From Paralichthys olivaceus (taxonomy: Eukaryota > Chordata > Actinopteri > Pleuronectiformes > Paralichthyidae): a stretch of 64,000 nucleotides of DNA. Within the stretch, counting starts at the first letter, position 1. Every line of letters begins with the position of its first letter. Below are positions 35,944 to 49,792 of this stretch, piece after piece. The stretch is from positions 25,539,316 to 25,603,315 of the forward strand of contig NC_091098.1 of the NCBI RefSeq assembly GCF_024713975.1, read 5' to 3'. Position numbers and translations under genes: made by a program. A model generated the notes under the pieces. That model was not told the DNA's origin. It worked only from the letters and a program-made list of their open reading frames with translations, and made no database searches.

Positions 35944-36589
35944 CTGGTGGCAGCTTGTTTCCAGTTGGAGGTTTCACCAACTCAGCTGCAAAAAAGACGG
36001 CTGCAGACTTTTTTTAATCGCACTTGCAGAGGGAGGAGATTCATCCTTTGAGCTGCAATGAACATTTTTTACCGTTTGCACGTCATATTTTTAACGAGAG
36101 CTTTATTCCATCCCACCTGACAGTGTAAGAACAGTACCTGGCACAAATTCTGAGTCCTTTTTATTTATCTGGCAGCAACAGTTTAGTCTGCACGCATATC
36201 CAGGACACACCCACCCCCGGCTGTGATTTTATGCTGGAACACTGTAATTTCCCTTCTGGGATGAATTAAGTATTTATCTCTGTATCTACGGGCAGCGTGA
36301 CAAACTACGTTACAGCTACAAACCTCCATCTCCAATAAAGCATTCAACACCACGACCATGACAGAAGCTGAGCAGCGACGCTCTGAATCTTTAAAAAAAC
36401 CACGGAGGTGTTTGAGACCCCGAAGGGAAACGAGCAGAAGAATGGAAGACGAATAAAAAAAGGAGCTGGCAGCGACGGACACCCTGACCCAGGGCCAGTC
36501 TGTTCCCAAACGCTTTCACTCACGTTCTTTTAGTCTCATTCAAAGAGTTGGGTTTTTTTTTCCTATGCACCAAAAAAAGGAAGCACCCG

Positions 36590-36890
36590 GGGTCAATCCC
36601 CGAGAGGTCACGAGCCACGCACACGTACGAGGCGCGGTTCGGGAATGTGAAATTCGCAGTAAAGGGCAGCGTTCGAGCCCCGTGGGTAAGAGCGGTACCT
36701 CAGGAAATGTCACTGTGTTCTGTGTGGCTGGCATTTCCCTGCAGAGCGCTCGCACCAACTACAAGAGCCACTCTGTGTTTCCGACTGCAGACGGCGGCGC
36801 GCTCCTCTGACAGGCCGTCATCTACGCGGCCGGGCTGTGCAGTCGTCAGAGGAGCAAATCGCCGTGGGAGGCCGGCGTCTCTCACAGGTT
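36590..36890. promoter_or_regulatory. CpG-rich patch
   Basis: Much richer in CG dinucleotides than its surroundings (for example GAGGCGCGGTTCGGG, ACGGCGGCGCGCTCC, ACGCGGCCGGGCTG). It could be an alternative PKIG promoter, a noncoding exon or an enhancer. No translation is recognisable. Confidence 0.35.
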
Positions 36891-39800
36891 CATAATTACA
36901 CTTTCTACCTTTTCCACAAGCTTGAGTTCAAACAACTGAGACGTTCGCTAAACAGCAATTAGTGAGGCGTTTGAGGAAAACACACCTTTCTGACTCAACT
37001 GTCCTTTAAATTTAAATTCAAGTCACAAACATAGACTTTACTCATCTCCTGTAAATCAATAGATCGGAGGAAACCAGTTTCTCCTTCCGTCTGACCCACG
37101 TTATACGTTTATCTGACGTGTTCGTACATTATCCAAAATGTCTCTGACAAACTCACAAGTTTATTAAAGGTAATGTTACGATTCTGGTGAAAAACGAGCT
37201 GGTTAACGAGTTAAAAGTTAACGTGCTGCTGCTGCAATTAGCTTCACATTCACTTCAACAGCGGAAACCACAGAGGGAAATAAAGACAGATGTCATGACA
37301 GCTCCCAGCAGTGAAGCCAAAGCGCCTCGATCGCCCCCTTGTGGCAGGCTGCAGTAATGGTCATAAAAACCTGCCTCCTCCGTGTTAGTGGGTGGGGATC
37401 AAAACAAAAAGTCAAAGTACACGTCAGATAAATGTTGATTTGTCGAACTCTGCCTTTAAATTGCAGCTCACGTGAAAATCATGACTGCAATTTAACTAAC
37501 AGATGTAAAACTCAACCAGCAGCGACCAGATCTACAGTGTGTGTGTGTGTGTGTGTGTGTGCGTGTGTGCCGTGTTATGTTTGCCTCTTTCTACTCCACT
37601 GGCCCAGTTGTTATGCCGTTTATGGGAGCTCCATCAAATTGCCATTTGTTTGTTTAATTAGTCGGCTTGCCTTGTGCGTGTGGATCCAATCCTACCATGA
37701 GATCATTAACAGGTTTCCATGGAGGGACGATGATGGTGATGATGTTCTGCCTGCTGCTCTTCGGCACGTGTTTACACCCTCCTCTCCGCCCGACGGTCTG
37801 GCCTCAGCTGTGGTGGGAGCAGTTTAACGACGCCGCATTTTAAAAATCACATTATCCCCGATAGCCGCAAAGCTCGCCGAGATGATGGAGTTGTTTTTGT
37901 GGCGCTGGCTGACTGAGGCAGTGTCGGATTCTGTCCTTCACCTGCTCTGATTTGTATGATGCAAATAAACATGTGAAGTAACATGAGACGAGCAGAGGAG
38001 ACACGGATGACTCTGTGCATGACTGAACTCGTTTCAGCTCATTAAAGGGAATTATAGAGTCAGTCACTCATCATCAAGAGCAACAACTAACAAAGAGATT
38101 TCATTTCAATTAAAACAATGATAATACACGTGTGTAAGTATTTTATATTCAAATTGTACATCAGGTTTGAAGCATATTTACAGCTCACAACTATTTTTGT
38201 TTTGTTTCTTTTTTCTTCTTTTGAATAATTATTTTATCTGGTGCCTTTGAACATTTAAATGAGATTATTTTAATTTGCTCCTTGTCTTTGATTCTTCTTT
38301 TCTTCTTTTTAATCATTTGTCTTTATGAATCATCTTATAGCAACTTTTGTTCTGTCTGTGTTTATGTTATGTTAACTTTTCTTTATCGTGATAAACAAAG
38401 CAGAAAAAATCTTTATTATAGTTCTATGTGTTTTAGTATAGTTGTATTTGTGTTTTCTTTTTAATTATAGCTGTTTATAATATATAATATACGTATCTGT
38501 AATAGTTTTATGGTTAAACTGTAAAATATCGAGCCTAAATCATATTTGTTTCTCGATATCGGTATCAGCATCGTCTGGGTTCTTCTCACCACACTCCAGA
38601 CATGATGACGTACAGTATATCAGTGTTACAGAGCGTGTCCTACTTTAATAGAAAGAGTCTTTATGTGTGTACAGTTGGAAACTCGACACAGCAGCGACTG
38701 GAAACACGAGCACAAGACAAATGTCACAGGTGTTTTATTTTCACTCTGGACAATAACAGCTCAATCGTCTCAGGGGAAACCGCTGCAGCTGAACTCAGCC
38801 TCACCCTCCCTCCTGCTCCGCACCGTGGATCCTGTCCAACGTGGGGGAACTCTCTCTCTTTATCTCACTCTCTCTATCTCACTCTCTCTCTCTCTCTCTG
38901 CAGTCATTTCAGGAAAACATCCCAATTCAAATTCTGGTAGTTCCTCTATTGTGAATGAAAGGCTCAGCTGCATTATCTCATCCACACAAAAAGCGCCGGG
39001 ACGTTATTGTGAGCGAAGGGAAGAGCTGAACAAAGGGGTCCGACGTTGGTGCAGGTCTGAACATGAGACACATGAGAAGCAGGAGAGGTTTTGGTCTTCA
39101 GAGTTGAAGGAAGATGAAAAAAAAAAAGATCGCAGAGGGAATATGAGTCAGCAGAGTCACTTACACTGGAACCATTAGAGACACACTCACTATCATCCCA
39201 CTGGAGCCTTTTAAGCCTGATTTGTGCACAATAAACCCACATTATCTGCAATAACCCACACAAAGAGCGGCTTCTCTCCCGACGCCGACTCCATTAGCGT
39301 CATCTTCACGACCAATTCCAAGTCTGTCAACTAACTTTGCCGCTGCGTGTATTGACAAGGCGATGAGTCTCCACGTGAATGAGTTTCACCTGCCTCGCGT
39401 AGCAACACCACTTTTTCCCTTTGGCCTTTTCAACCTTGAATGATCGATGAACTGTCTTCTTACGTTGAGACTTTGAGCTGAGCGAGAGCGGACAGAAGAA
39501 GGACGCAGCGAACAGATTATTTCCCATATCGATTAGTCTAAACTCAGAATTCACAAATGCAGTGATTTGTTCATACACAGAATATTAACTATATTATTTT
39601 GTTGTTTTAGAAACAAGTGTACGACACAATGGATAAAAAAATATGTAACGATTTTGCTTTTATTTTTGGACATAAAGACGTCACCTTGAGTGTTGAAGAG
39701 AATTCATCACCATCTTCTGACAATGTGGACAAATGATCAATTGATTAACCAAAGAAATAATCAGTGGGATCATGAAAATAATCATTAGCTGCAGTTTCCC

Positions 39801-41249
39801 AGTGGCCTGGCATCAAATCCTCACTTTAGAGGAGCTGAAACTGGAGAATGTTTTTCATTTCTACTCAAATTATTAGATTAAAGCACAGTAAAACCACGCA
39901 ACTAATTGTATTGGCTGTAATAAAACCCCAGACGACAACTCTCCTGCGGTCGAACAAATCATCCGAAATGAAACAAGCTCACATCAGGATAAAAGTTAAC
40001 TGTCTCTTACCAAAGGAATCAGAGTTGCTGCGTTTGCTGTCGGACGCCTACGGAAGCAGAACCAAACTACTTCAGACGAATTCATCCGAATCCGTTGACC
40101 CTCCAGAGCCCAGTGTTACACACGGAGAGCAGCATCACACTGGTGCAGCTCCTGCTCGCTGCCGCTCAGCCCCCGTCCACTGTGGTCTGTTCACATGATG
40201 TCAGCAGCTGCCAGGTTCACAACGAGCCCACTTCAAACACAAGGGAGCTGTATTTCCTCATCGGGAGAAGCATTGTTGTTCCTCTCCGCTCTTCCTCTCA
40301 TAAATAAATAAAAAAGTCCTGTCCATTCAACCCTGCTGTATATATTTGCCCCATATCCTTCCTCTTCCTGAGGGACCCACACTGGGTGTGAAGGCCTTAT
40401 TTCCCCTGGTGGAGGGATTATTGCCACTTGCTTTTGCTCTTCAGCCGTTAACGTCGACGCTGTGGAAATGCTTCCTGCAGCGGAGGCCAGCGGACACAAA
40501 TCTCCACCGCTCACAAGAACTTTTTTTTTTACCATTTCTCCCTCACTGGCACTTTCAAGTCTCGGGCTTACGACTAAGCCACAGTGGAAGTTTCCATTTT
40601 CTCTGTCAAACATGCAGAATTACCACTGATAACACTGGATACTCAACGCAATTGTCTATCTCCCTTCCACTGAGCGTTGATACCGAGAATGATCACTGCC
40701 ACTCTGGCATAATTGCCATCCTCATTGAGCGTGCTGAGCTGCTATGGCTGACGGCATAATGAATCAGCCAAGAACAGGAGATAAGAAGCCTGACCGAGGC
40801 TATTAGCATCAGCTCCTGTGGAAAAGTCTTGAGTGAACTAATGAATAATACAAAAGGCCTGGGCGAGGCTGCAACTTCAGAAAGCTACGGCCAAATCAAA
40901 AATCAATCCGGCTCGTACAGATTATCGCTGCAGGCGTACGAATGGGCACTTCGAAGATCAATTCCTGCCATTTGTCTTTCAAGAGAAGAAGAAGAAACAT
41001 ACGAATGAAAGTTCTCCAGAAAGAGATTTACACCGTTAAGAACATGACACTGCTGGTTTCCCTATGAAACCACATTTTATTATATTTATTTGAACCTGCA
41101 CCAAATTTCACACCCTCATAAACATCACTCCCCAAAACACAACATTTTAACTGTTGCTTACACAATCAGAGACTGTTGATATTGATCTTTAGAGCTGCAT
41201 CAGTTTTACGGAGATGTTGTAAAACAGTGCTGGAGGTTTATTCGCGTGT

Positions 41250-41385
41250 GTTGACTCCGGCTGCTGTCTGAAAATGAGACGACAAAAAATAAAACAGCGC
41301 CGGGGGAGAAGTTGCCAAAACGAAAAACTGAATCCTGGATCCGCCCACTGATCCGGAACAAAGTCTAATGGGTTTGTCGTGTTAC
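41250..41385 (-). repeat. Inverted copy of the GAGGAGGTTATG repeat family
   Basis: The minus strand reads ACCCATTAGACTTTGTTCCGGATCAGTGGGCGGATCCAGGATT, matching the middle of the copy at 15160-15500. Confidence 0.6.
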
Positions 41386-42284
41386 AGCGCTGCACAAAAT
41401 GTCAAGCGAATCATCCACGGAGTTTTTGCATAATCCTGCAAACAAACAAAGAGACAAATCACTTCCTTGTCGAAGGTAACGAAACCAAAGAAAAGCAGGT
41501 TTACCGTCAGTGCTGATGGTTTTTAACCAGGAATGAAAATCTGAGAAACTCACAGAGGAAGAGACGGACGGGGACGCAAGCAAAGTCAACTGTAGCTTTA
41601 ACAAACCGTGGTGTCACTTAGTGTCTCTGAGCGTTTTCCTGACTTTGTTGTGTGAGGATCGACGTGGCTGCTGCTGAACACAGATCAGTGCAGTCAAATT
41701 CAGTTCCTGAGTGGAGCGAGCCTGTGCACCATAAAACCGCTGAGTCTCCGCACAAGCGTAGCACTAACGTCACGGTATCAGGCTACAGACACATCAACTC
41801 TGCCACAGAGACGTCCGGTGTTTCAGAGAAACTCTCTCCTGTGTTGGTTTGAAAACTCCGAGGCTGCGTTTTAGTTTGGACGAGCAGGAGCTGGGATGTT
41901 TGGAAACTAGACTCAAAACCTCTTAAAGGTCACAACGTAGCCTTCACTGACTCGTCCGGCTCCTGTCACATGACCCCCAGTCCAGAAGAAACAGAAAGAC
42001 GCCATCGGCCTCGGCTGCCAGTGAAGACCGACATGGAGAATCACAGTTACGAGCGTGACTGGGCCTGTTGTCTTTGCCAGCAGCTGTTGTGCAGTTTTTA
42101 CAATCACACAAGTGTTAACATGTGGAGGAGTCGAGCTGTTATAGACACATACATGAGCGGAGTATGTGAGCGCCCACGTGTTACTGGTTTTCAGACGTGA
42201 CGAGGATTAAAACTGATACAGAGGCAAAACGCTGTGGACAGTTTGTTTTAAAACGAAAAGGTAGTTGTGTTAGTGTAGCTTCAG

Positions 42285-42285
<1 letters not shown>

Positions 42286-42364
<79 letters not shown>
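42286..42364. repeat. (TG)n microsatellite, about 39 units
   Basis: An uninterrupted 79-bp TG tract, followed 116 bp later by a second tract at 42481-42535. Both are in the long interval upstream of PKIG. Confidence 0.98.
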
Positions 42365-42366
<2 letters not shown>

Positions 42367-42476
42367 AAAAACTGCAAATGAGTCAAGATCGATCATCATT
42401 TCTGAGGCGGCAGAGACGAGTGTCCAGACACATGAGACCAGGTTTACTGCAGCAGCCTCAGGCTACAGGGAATCCC

Positions 42477-42480
<4 letters not shown>

Positions 42481-42535
<55 letters not shown>
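42481..42535. repeat. (TG)n microsatellite, about 27 units
   Basis: An uninterrupted 55-bp TG tract. Open frames across this and the previous tract are repeat artefacts. Confidence 0.98.
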
Positions 42536-42539
<4 letters not shown>

Positions 42540-45500
42540 AGGATGGGTGTGACTGGGAGAATAATCAACCGTCCATGATTCACAGCTGAGTCAGGAGCAG
42601 GTGCTTCGACTGGACCCTGAAATGAGGCCGCGATTACACCCCCCCCCCCACACCGACCAGCCGCCACCCTCCCTCACCCCACCCCCACTCCAAAATATGC
42701 GTTCTCACGTCTCGGTTTCCGACGGCAGCAGCAGCAACTGTTCATTTAGAGTGTCGTCATTCCTGAGAGTCTTCACAGGCCGAGCTGTTACACACAGATT
42801 TCATAACGACCGAACTCTTGACTGTGTCGCCCCCCCTCCCCCCGACAGTAAGAACAAGATTCACGTTCGCTCAGACAAACACGTCTGAGCAGATATTCTC
42901 TGGCTTAACGAATACGCGGCTGTTTACAGCGGCTCTGAGGGAAGCAGAAGGTGAAGCACGTCGTGCAGCTGGAACTCTACGTCAATGGTGAAAATATTTA
43001 CACGTGGGTGACATTGCTGTGCGTCAGGAACATTACTGAGAGCTGAAAGAACGTTGTTATACGTCTGAGCTTGTCTGGTTATTCCACACTTTACTTTGAC
43101 GTGAATCAATGTTGAGCTCAGAGGATTCGTTGGTACGTAGAAAATAAACTTTCATTATCACTTTAAAGTCGTTTTTCTCAGTTTGTATTGTTTTTCCATT
43201 AAACGTCTTTGAGATTTCTACATGTTCATGTTCAAAGCATTTTTCGAAGATGTCATGTTTTGCCCCGGAAATCATGTGAAGCTTCGACCAAACGACTCAA
43301 TCAAAATCACATAAATTCCATAATGTCACGGATCAACTGATGACTCCAGAGAAAATCAATGTGCAACACTTCTGATGATCAATAGTTTCACTTTAATCAA
43401 GCAGAAGATATTTGGTTCCACTTTTTAAACTGTGAAGATTTCTGCTTTTTCCTCTGAAAGTGAAAATCTCTTTACCAGGAATAGATGCATCATAAGAAGA
43501 TTCAAGTCAAATGAAAGTCATAGTTTAAAAGACTTTTAAATTTATACGTTATCACAACTCCTCTGTCAGAAAACTGAGACATCCGTATTTTGTCTAACCC
43601 AAATTTATTTATTTTACAAAAACACATGAAATCCTCAAGACTGAGAGGCTGAATGGATTCATCGAACAGTTGCGGATTCTTAATGAACTAATTGATTCTT
43701 CCTATTGTTTTAATTACGTCCCGTCTCCCTGTTCTCGTACGCGCTCAGACGTCACAGGTAACGAGGTAACGCCGTGATGTGTTGAGGGCTCTGTGATTTG
43801 TCTCCCACTGTCCATTCTATCTGTTCTAATTCTACTGCAAGGTTGCCCGCTTCTATTTCCGTCCACACATTTAACAACACGAGACCTCGGCAGGAAGCAG
43901 GTGGTTTGTTTGCCTGTGTTGTTTATGTCCTATCTTTTCCCAGGCTCTCTGCAAAGACACAGACACACACACACACGGCGGAATGACACGTTTGGGCTGA
44001 CGGGGGAGAAGGGCAACGTGAGGGAGGAGATGAGGGGATGGATGAGATGAGAGGGTGCAGGAGGTCTGGAGGAAGATGAAAGGATGGAAAGCAGATGAGG
44101 GGCGAGTAGAGAAAAGAGCAGGAGGGTGAGCGAAGGGGAAAAGAGGGAGGATGAGAGCTGCAGAGAAGGAATGCATGTGTATTTATTGTGTTTGCTATAT
44201 AAGGAAATATCCCTCACAGCCTCCCTGCAGGGTTTCCATTTCTTTTTTGAGAACTGGAGAAACATCGTACATCCTCCTTGCTCCAACAACCAGAATATAT
44301 TATCTGGTCGTGAGCTACGTCCCATGCACCAACCTGTTCGAAGCATCCCTCCATCCCCTCTGATAAAATAAAACCTTCACGCTCTTTACGCTGCGTGCAC
44401 GAATAACGTCGCCCGTCTCACCTGCACCACTGGCCTGTCTGAGCTTTGCAGAGGGATTTCACTTGAATAAAAAAAAACAGAGCAGAGGCAGTGGTTGCAC
44501 TTAAAGACCTAGATAATGAAAACATCGCTCATGTTGGAGTAAAACACAAACACCCTGAGCCCACCTGGAATCCGCCAGGTTCTTCCTCGGGTGTTTCCTG
44601 TTCATGTCTTTCATATACAGTTGATGTTTGTTCTGTACAGCCACTGGCTCTTTAGACTGCGGAGTGAGGACCAGGCTCACCAGCCCGTCTAACTTTGTTT
44701 CCTCCCAACTCTGGAATTTATCACTGTCACAGTGAATTTGCGACATTAAATAACGAGCTGTCAGGTTCCCGTGAGCTGCTTCACATCAACGCAGCTTATT
44801 GTTTCCCCTCCTCCGGGATTTCGATGAAAACCTTTATTCGGTAAAACCTCCGAAAGCAAACGGAGCCTGATAATTCTCCCGGTGAATCAAATCAAAGCAT
44901 CGAGCAGCTCACGAGCCTCTGACTCGCCGTCGAACAGTGAAGGTCACATTGTTCCGTTTACCCTGAAGCGTTATTCTGTCTCATCACTTCTAAAGTTAAT
45001 TGATTTTAGCACTTAATCGCGTCACGCGGAAATTAAAATGGGCCACTCCATCTAAAACAATGAAAGCTCATTTTAATTTATTTTCATGACGGGCGATTCT
45101 CATCAAATCGTCTTTCACTGACCTGCTGAGCTGCAAAAAAAAAATCTATTTTCATTCCAAACCAATTCACAGGGATGAGATCCTCCTGTTTACGGTGTAA
45201 GGTTGGATTAAACTCAGAACGGCGTTTATTCCAACGCCACATCTGTGTCGTTACTGCTGATGCTCTGGACCAATCACACGGGTTGAACCTGTCTGTCATT
45301 AACAGACCCGCCTGCCTGCGTGCACTCGGCTGCAGAGACATACGGAGCCGAAGCTGAGACAAAAACTCAGAAGTGGGTGAGCGAATCACAGAAAAGTCGT
45401 CTTCCAGCAGACGTGACTTTGACCGATGGGAGGGGGCGGGATGTATCTGTCGTGGTCGGCTCTTGCTAACTTTTGCGGCATCACCAACCCTGTCTTTAAT

Positions 45501-48500
45501 AAAACTGGCTCAATGTTAGAAAACACATGTCCCCAGGTTGAAAAGGCAACTTCAACAAACAATGGAATTTATCGGGCAGAGGGGAGACATGGGAACATTT
45601 AAATAAGAGAAGTAGTGGATATGTACCATGCATCCATTTTCTGTAGCCGATGACTGCGTGCAGAGTTGAGGTCAGCTGCATCCAATCACAGCCTGTAACT
45701 GGAGTGGCGCTGCAGCGGAGCGGTTACCTCCGCCGAGGCCTCACAGACCCTTAATTCAATCAAGATGCACCGGTTCTCTACACATTTCAGATTTTTACTA
45801 AATCAAGACCCATGAATTATTCACTGCCAAGATGTATCTTCAGAGCGCGGCACGTTGGCTCTCTGTGGGCGTAAACAAGTCAGTAGTTTGAGATCTCGGT
45901 GTAAATGCAGCCTCTAGTTTTATATCCATAGCGGAGACAATATATTTTCATGGTGACCCAGTTTCTCAGGGGAAAAAGTTTCTTCCAGAGAAACTTGGTC
46001 GGACTCTTCCTGCAGATTAACGGCCGTGCTCAGTGTTGCCATCACATGTATTTTTTGCCCACATATGGTTAAACAGCTCAGGCCTCATACTGAGCCCTGC
46101 ACTTGTTTATGCACCGTCTGACTCAGAGTGTTTCTACATCCACACGTCTGCTGAACTGCTACTTTGAGATGGAAGCTGCTACATAAATAAAAAAAATTTA
46201 AAAAATCGTTGTAACATGACGACGGTTGATGCATTCATCAAAATAATGTGTTGAGCTTTGAACAACGGGTAAAGTGAAACTGGTCGCAGCTCCCGCAGCT
46301 CAACATCTGCCTCACAGACGTTTAAAATGCGTCTCACTGATGAACTGTTTGGCAAAAAAACTTCCCTTTATAATTTCAAGCAGCTGATTGTTGCAACAAA
46401 AGCCCCAAAATCCCCAAAACAGTTTGAGGCCTTGACACAAAAAACAACAAGAGAGTGAATGAGTTTAAAATAAAGAACCACAATTTAAAACTGTTTGCGT
46501 GGATGATAGTTAACAGTTGTTCACCCTTAACAATAAACACAAGATTCTGGAATTAATAAAGATAAAGATGCTAATATCAGCACGCTAACATAATGACACA
46601 GTCAGGAAGGGTAAATACATATATATACTGTATATAATATATAGTATATATAATATATATATGGCTCAGAAGGTTCATGTCGGCTCCTGCTATTGAAACC
46701 CCCTGTATAATTATTCTGTCATCGGTGCCAGTGATATCTTAATCATTATCATTAAATGTCAGAAAAATAAAATAAGGACTTACTTAGTTTTTAGTGTGAT
46801 TATTAAAGCATGACTTTATATAAAGGTGCTTCACAGAGGGGATTAACATGAAAAGAACATTAACTTAAGGGAAACTACATTTTGAGTGAAGCATCAGTGC
46901 ACATATAAAAAACCTGTGTCTGACCCCAGATGTGTTGCACATGCATGAACTAAATTCTGGAAAATAAATTAAGAAGAAATGACAGATTAAATAATCGTTT
47001 CATCTCACGCAGCACTCTGGAATATCTCGGTAAACCGAAAAAAGCCTTTTTGGTCTGTCACACGAGATGATGAAGGCCGCTGGGTGACGGCACTCGTTTT
47101 CTCCTCATGGGGAAGTAAGGGAGCTAAAAACAGAGGAGCTTAAGTCCTCTGCGCACAGAGCGAAGAATGTGGCAGGAGGTCAGCGCAGTTGAACTGAGAA
47201 ATCCCCCTCCACAGTATATGTACACATTAAACCCATGATTACACAGAGGGAAAGCAGAAAATAGACCTTGTGCAAATGTGTTCACATCGAATCAGAGCGC
47301 TGGACTGTTGTTTTCTGCTCGAACGTGGGAAGGTCTGGGAGGAGGCGCCTGATTGTGGACGTAATCTCAACGAAGGCTCTTGAACCACTTCTGAGAATAG
47401 AAAGCTTTTTTTATCTGAAGTGTGTAATGAGCTGTCCTTATTGCAGCAAAGCGTTGAATCCAGCTGCCTCAGAGTCCCATTAAAACCACTGCATTCTCAA
47501 GCAACAACGTTTAAATTAAAAAAAAAAGCTCATTTAACCTTCAGTGGGACGGTCTGAGGAGACGCACACCAACAGCCCAGCAGTGTATTCTTAACGTGGG
47601 GGGGGGGACAGGGGTCCGAATGTTCTCAGAGTAATCGTGTTATTGTTGGCAGGCCTCAGCAGGAGCAGATAGCACTGCCATTTGCAGGAGTAGTTGGAGG
47701 AAGAGGAGCTGGTGAGTGCGTTCTTCACGCAGCAGTGCAGATAATAAAAATGTTCTTGCATGACCCGATTACTCATCACGTAGCTGCTTTTCCAAACGGC
47801 CGACCTCACAGATCAGAAGATGCACGAGGCCCCTCCGAGGACGAGCGAGCGGAACGCGTCAATGGTGAGCGGTCGGCCTCGTGCGTCCTGTTGTGTGTCA
47901 GTGAAACGCAGGAGGGACGGTTCTGTCAAAGGTCGGCAGGACGTGTGTGTGTGTGTGTGTGTCTCACTGAAGCAGGTTTTCTAGTATCACTGCAGCCCCC
48001 CCCCAGACCATGTTTGGTTTGTTCAGACAGGAGAGGAGACGATGCAGCACACACACAGACACACACACACACACACACATATCCTCCGTCACACTGTACG
48101 GAATCCTCAATCTTCAATTCATCAAGTGGTTTTTTCCCCCGATGACATTTGTGTTTCAAACTGTTTCTCAGTTTCTCTTCAATGTCAAAGTTCTGTGTCG
48201 GGAGGATGCTGCTGCGCGACGCATGAACAGACACGTTCACCTTCAGCTGCAGCTCCCGGGCATCACATGCAAACACGGTTCATCCTTTTCCTCGAGCTCA
48301 GATTATCATCAATAATCTTAAATTACCTCAACGTCCGTGTGTTTGTCTGAAGCGAGGAGGGATTTCCACCAAACCGCGTTTTAATTCATGGATCTTGCTG
48401 AAAGGGAATCAGACGTGTTTAGGGGACAGATGGGACGTCAGCAACGCCCCCGCATGCTCGTGGTGATTCCAGCGGGGAATCCCCTGCTGTACTTTCTGCT

Positions 48501-49411
48501 AACCCGGCGGAGAAAGTCCGCAGAAAGTCCGGAGCCTCTCGTTTGCATTCACACCTACCTACACCTCCTCCAGAGCTCAGTCAGGTCTGAAAGCAGCTAA
48601 AGATTTGTAGACGTGATCGAGAGACACAATAAAATTATCATTAGTTGCAGTCCCTCCCTCTGTTCTGTCACGTAATGTTATTCCATCGACCTGGAATCAC
48701 ATCGGCTGCCTGTTTTTCCTTTCAGACTAAAATGTCACTGGTGATGTGCAACAGTTTCCCTGAGCCATGAAATGCCAAATCATTACAAGTCACAGTCCCA
48801 CCCTGTTAACACAGTTTGTTGAAGCCTCGACAATCTGGTCGAGTTTCAGATGAGCTAAAAATAAAGATGAGCTGTTATTTTGATTTGAATCAGAGGAGTT
48901 GGTTCCTGTTTTGCGTCCAGCTGACGGAGCTCAGGAGGAGCGGTGCTGTGGTGACAGTCGACAGCGAACTAAACCACCACAGGCGAGGAGCCAGTGTTTA
49001 TTTGCACCAGGGCCTGTGCCCAGTAACTGGCACTTGCCCAGCAACACTCGCACAAAGTGGGGGGTCCCCGGCTGTTGGCCCCTCCACCACCGCCAGTAGC
49101 CGGCTGCTCAGTCTCTGTCAGTCGTCTTTTCACAAGACGACTCGTCCTCTGGACCGAACTGGAACGACGACCGACTGCGTCCTCACTTGGTTACCGCGAG
49201 AAAAGCTGCCGTCACCACGGCCTGGCTATCAAGTGGAGTCAAAGGAGGAAGGGTTAGGTTAAAGTTGAGGTTGGTCAGGTTACGGTTAGTTTAAGTTTCT
49301 GATAGGTTAGGTCCGGTAAACGTTGTGTTAAGGATAGGTTAAGGGTTTATGACAGACTGGGTTGAGGTGTTAGGAGCTGCACTGAATGCAGCAGCAGCCT
49401 CTGTGTGGGAA

Positions 49412-49413
<2 letters not shown>

Positions 49414-49481
<68 letters not shown>
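49414..49481. repeat. (AC)n microsatellite, 34 units
   Basis: A pure 68-bp AC tract about 300 bp downstream of the candidate PKIG first exon on the minus strand. Confidence 0.98.
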
Positions 49482-49482
<1 letters not shown>

Positions 49483-49792
49483 GCTTGCCTGCCTCGAACG
49501 CACACGGAACGAACATACATGTGAAAATAACATGAACGTGCACATTACCGCGTAAAAACCGGGTTATTCGTTCATCTGACACGATCCGTGCGCGCACCGT
49601 GCACACGGAGACTGAGCCTGTGAGACACGTCAGGAGGAAAATGTCCCGGAGAGAAAAATTAAATAAATAAATATAAAAAAAAATAAAAAAGCGCAGAATC
49701 GGTCGTGACTCTGCGGCTCAACGCGCACGAGCTCGTCTCTCCGTGCACAACAAAGGCGCACACGTCGCCAGCAGCAAAGGACCTCCACTAAC

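Larger units (their letters stand above)
35188..49792 (-). other. Long interval upstream of PKIG coding exons, probably 5' intron
   Basis: 14.6 kb without a recognised coding exon. It holds TG/CA microsatellites at 35907-35942, 37536-37561, 42286-42364, 42481-42535, 47942-47961, 48047-48080 and 49414-49481, an inverted repeat copy at about 41250-41385, a fragment near 36240-36290 (AATTTCCCTTCTGGGATGAATTAAGTAT), a CpG-rich patch at 36590-36890, and AT-rich sequence at about 46615-46665. In human, SERINC3 lies between PKIG and TTPAL; I found no exon encoding a SERINC-like protein. Confidence 0.5.

Noticed and set aside
36655-36700. tRNA-like GTTCGAGCCCCGT box B word
   Set aside because: No matching box A upstream at the right spacing and no cloverleaf can be drawn; treated as part of the CpG-rich patch.
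42197-42667. Open frames of CVCVCV or THTHTH residues over the TG tracts
   Set aside because: Low-complexity translations of dinucleotide repeats, present on both strands; no gene. The same applies to frames at 14647-14955, 20260-20593, 47926-48350 and 49339-49606.
46610-46670. AT-rich ATATAT cluster as a possible origin or matrix attachment site
   Set aside because: Only a degenerate AT microsatellite; nothing specific supports a function.
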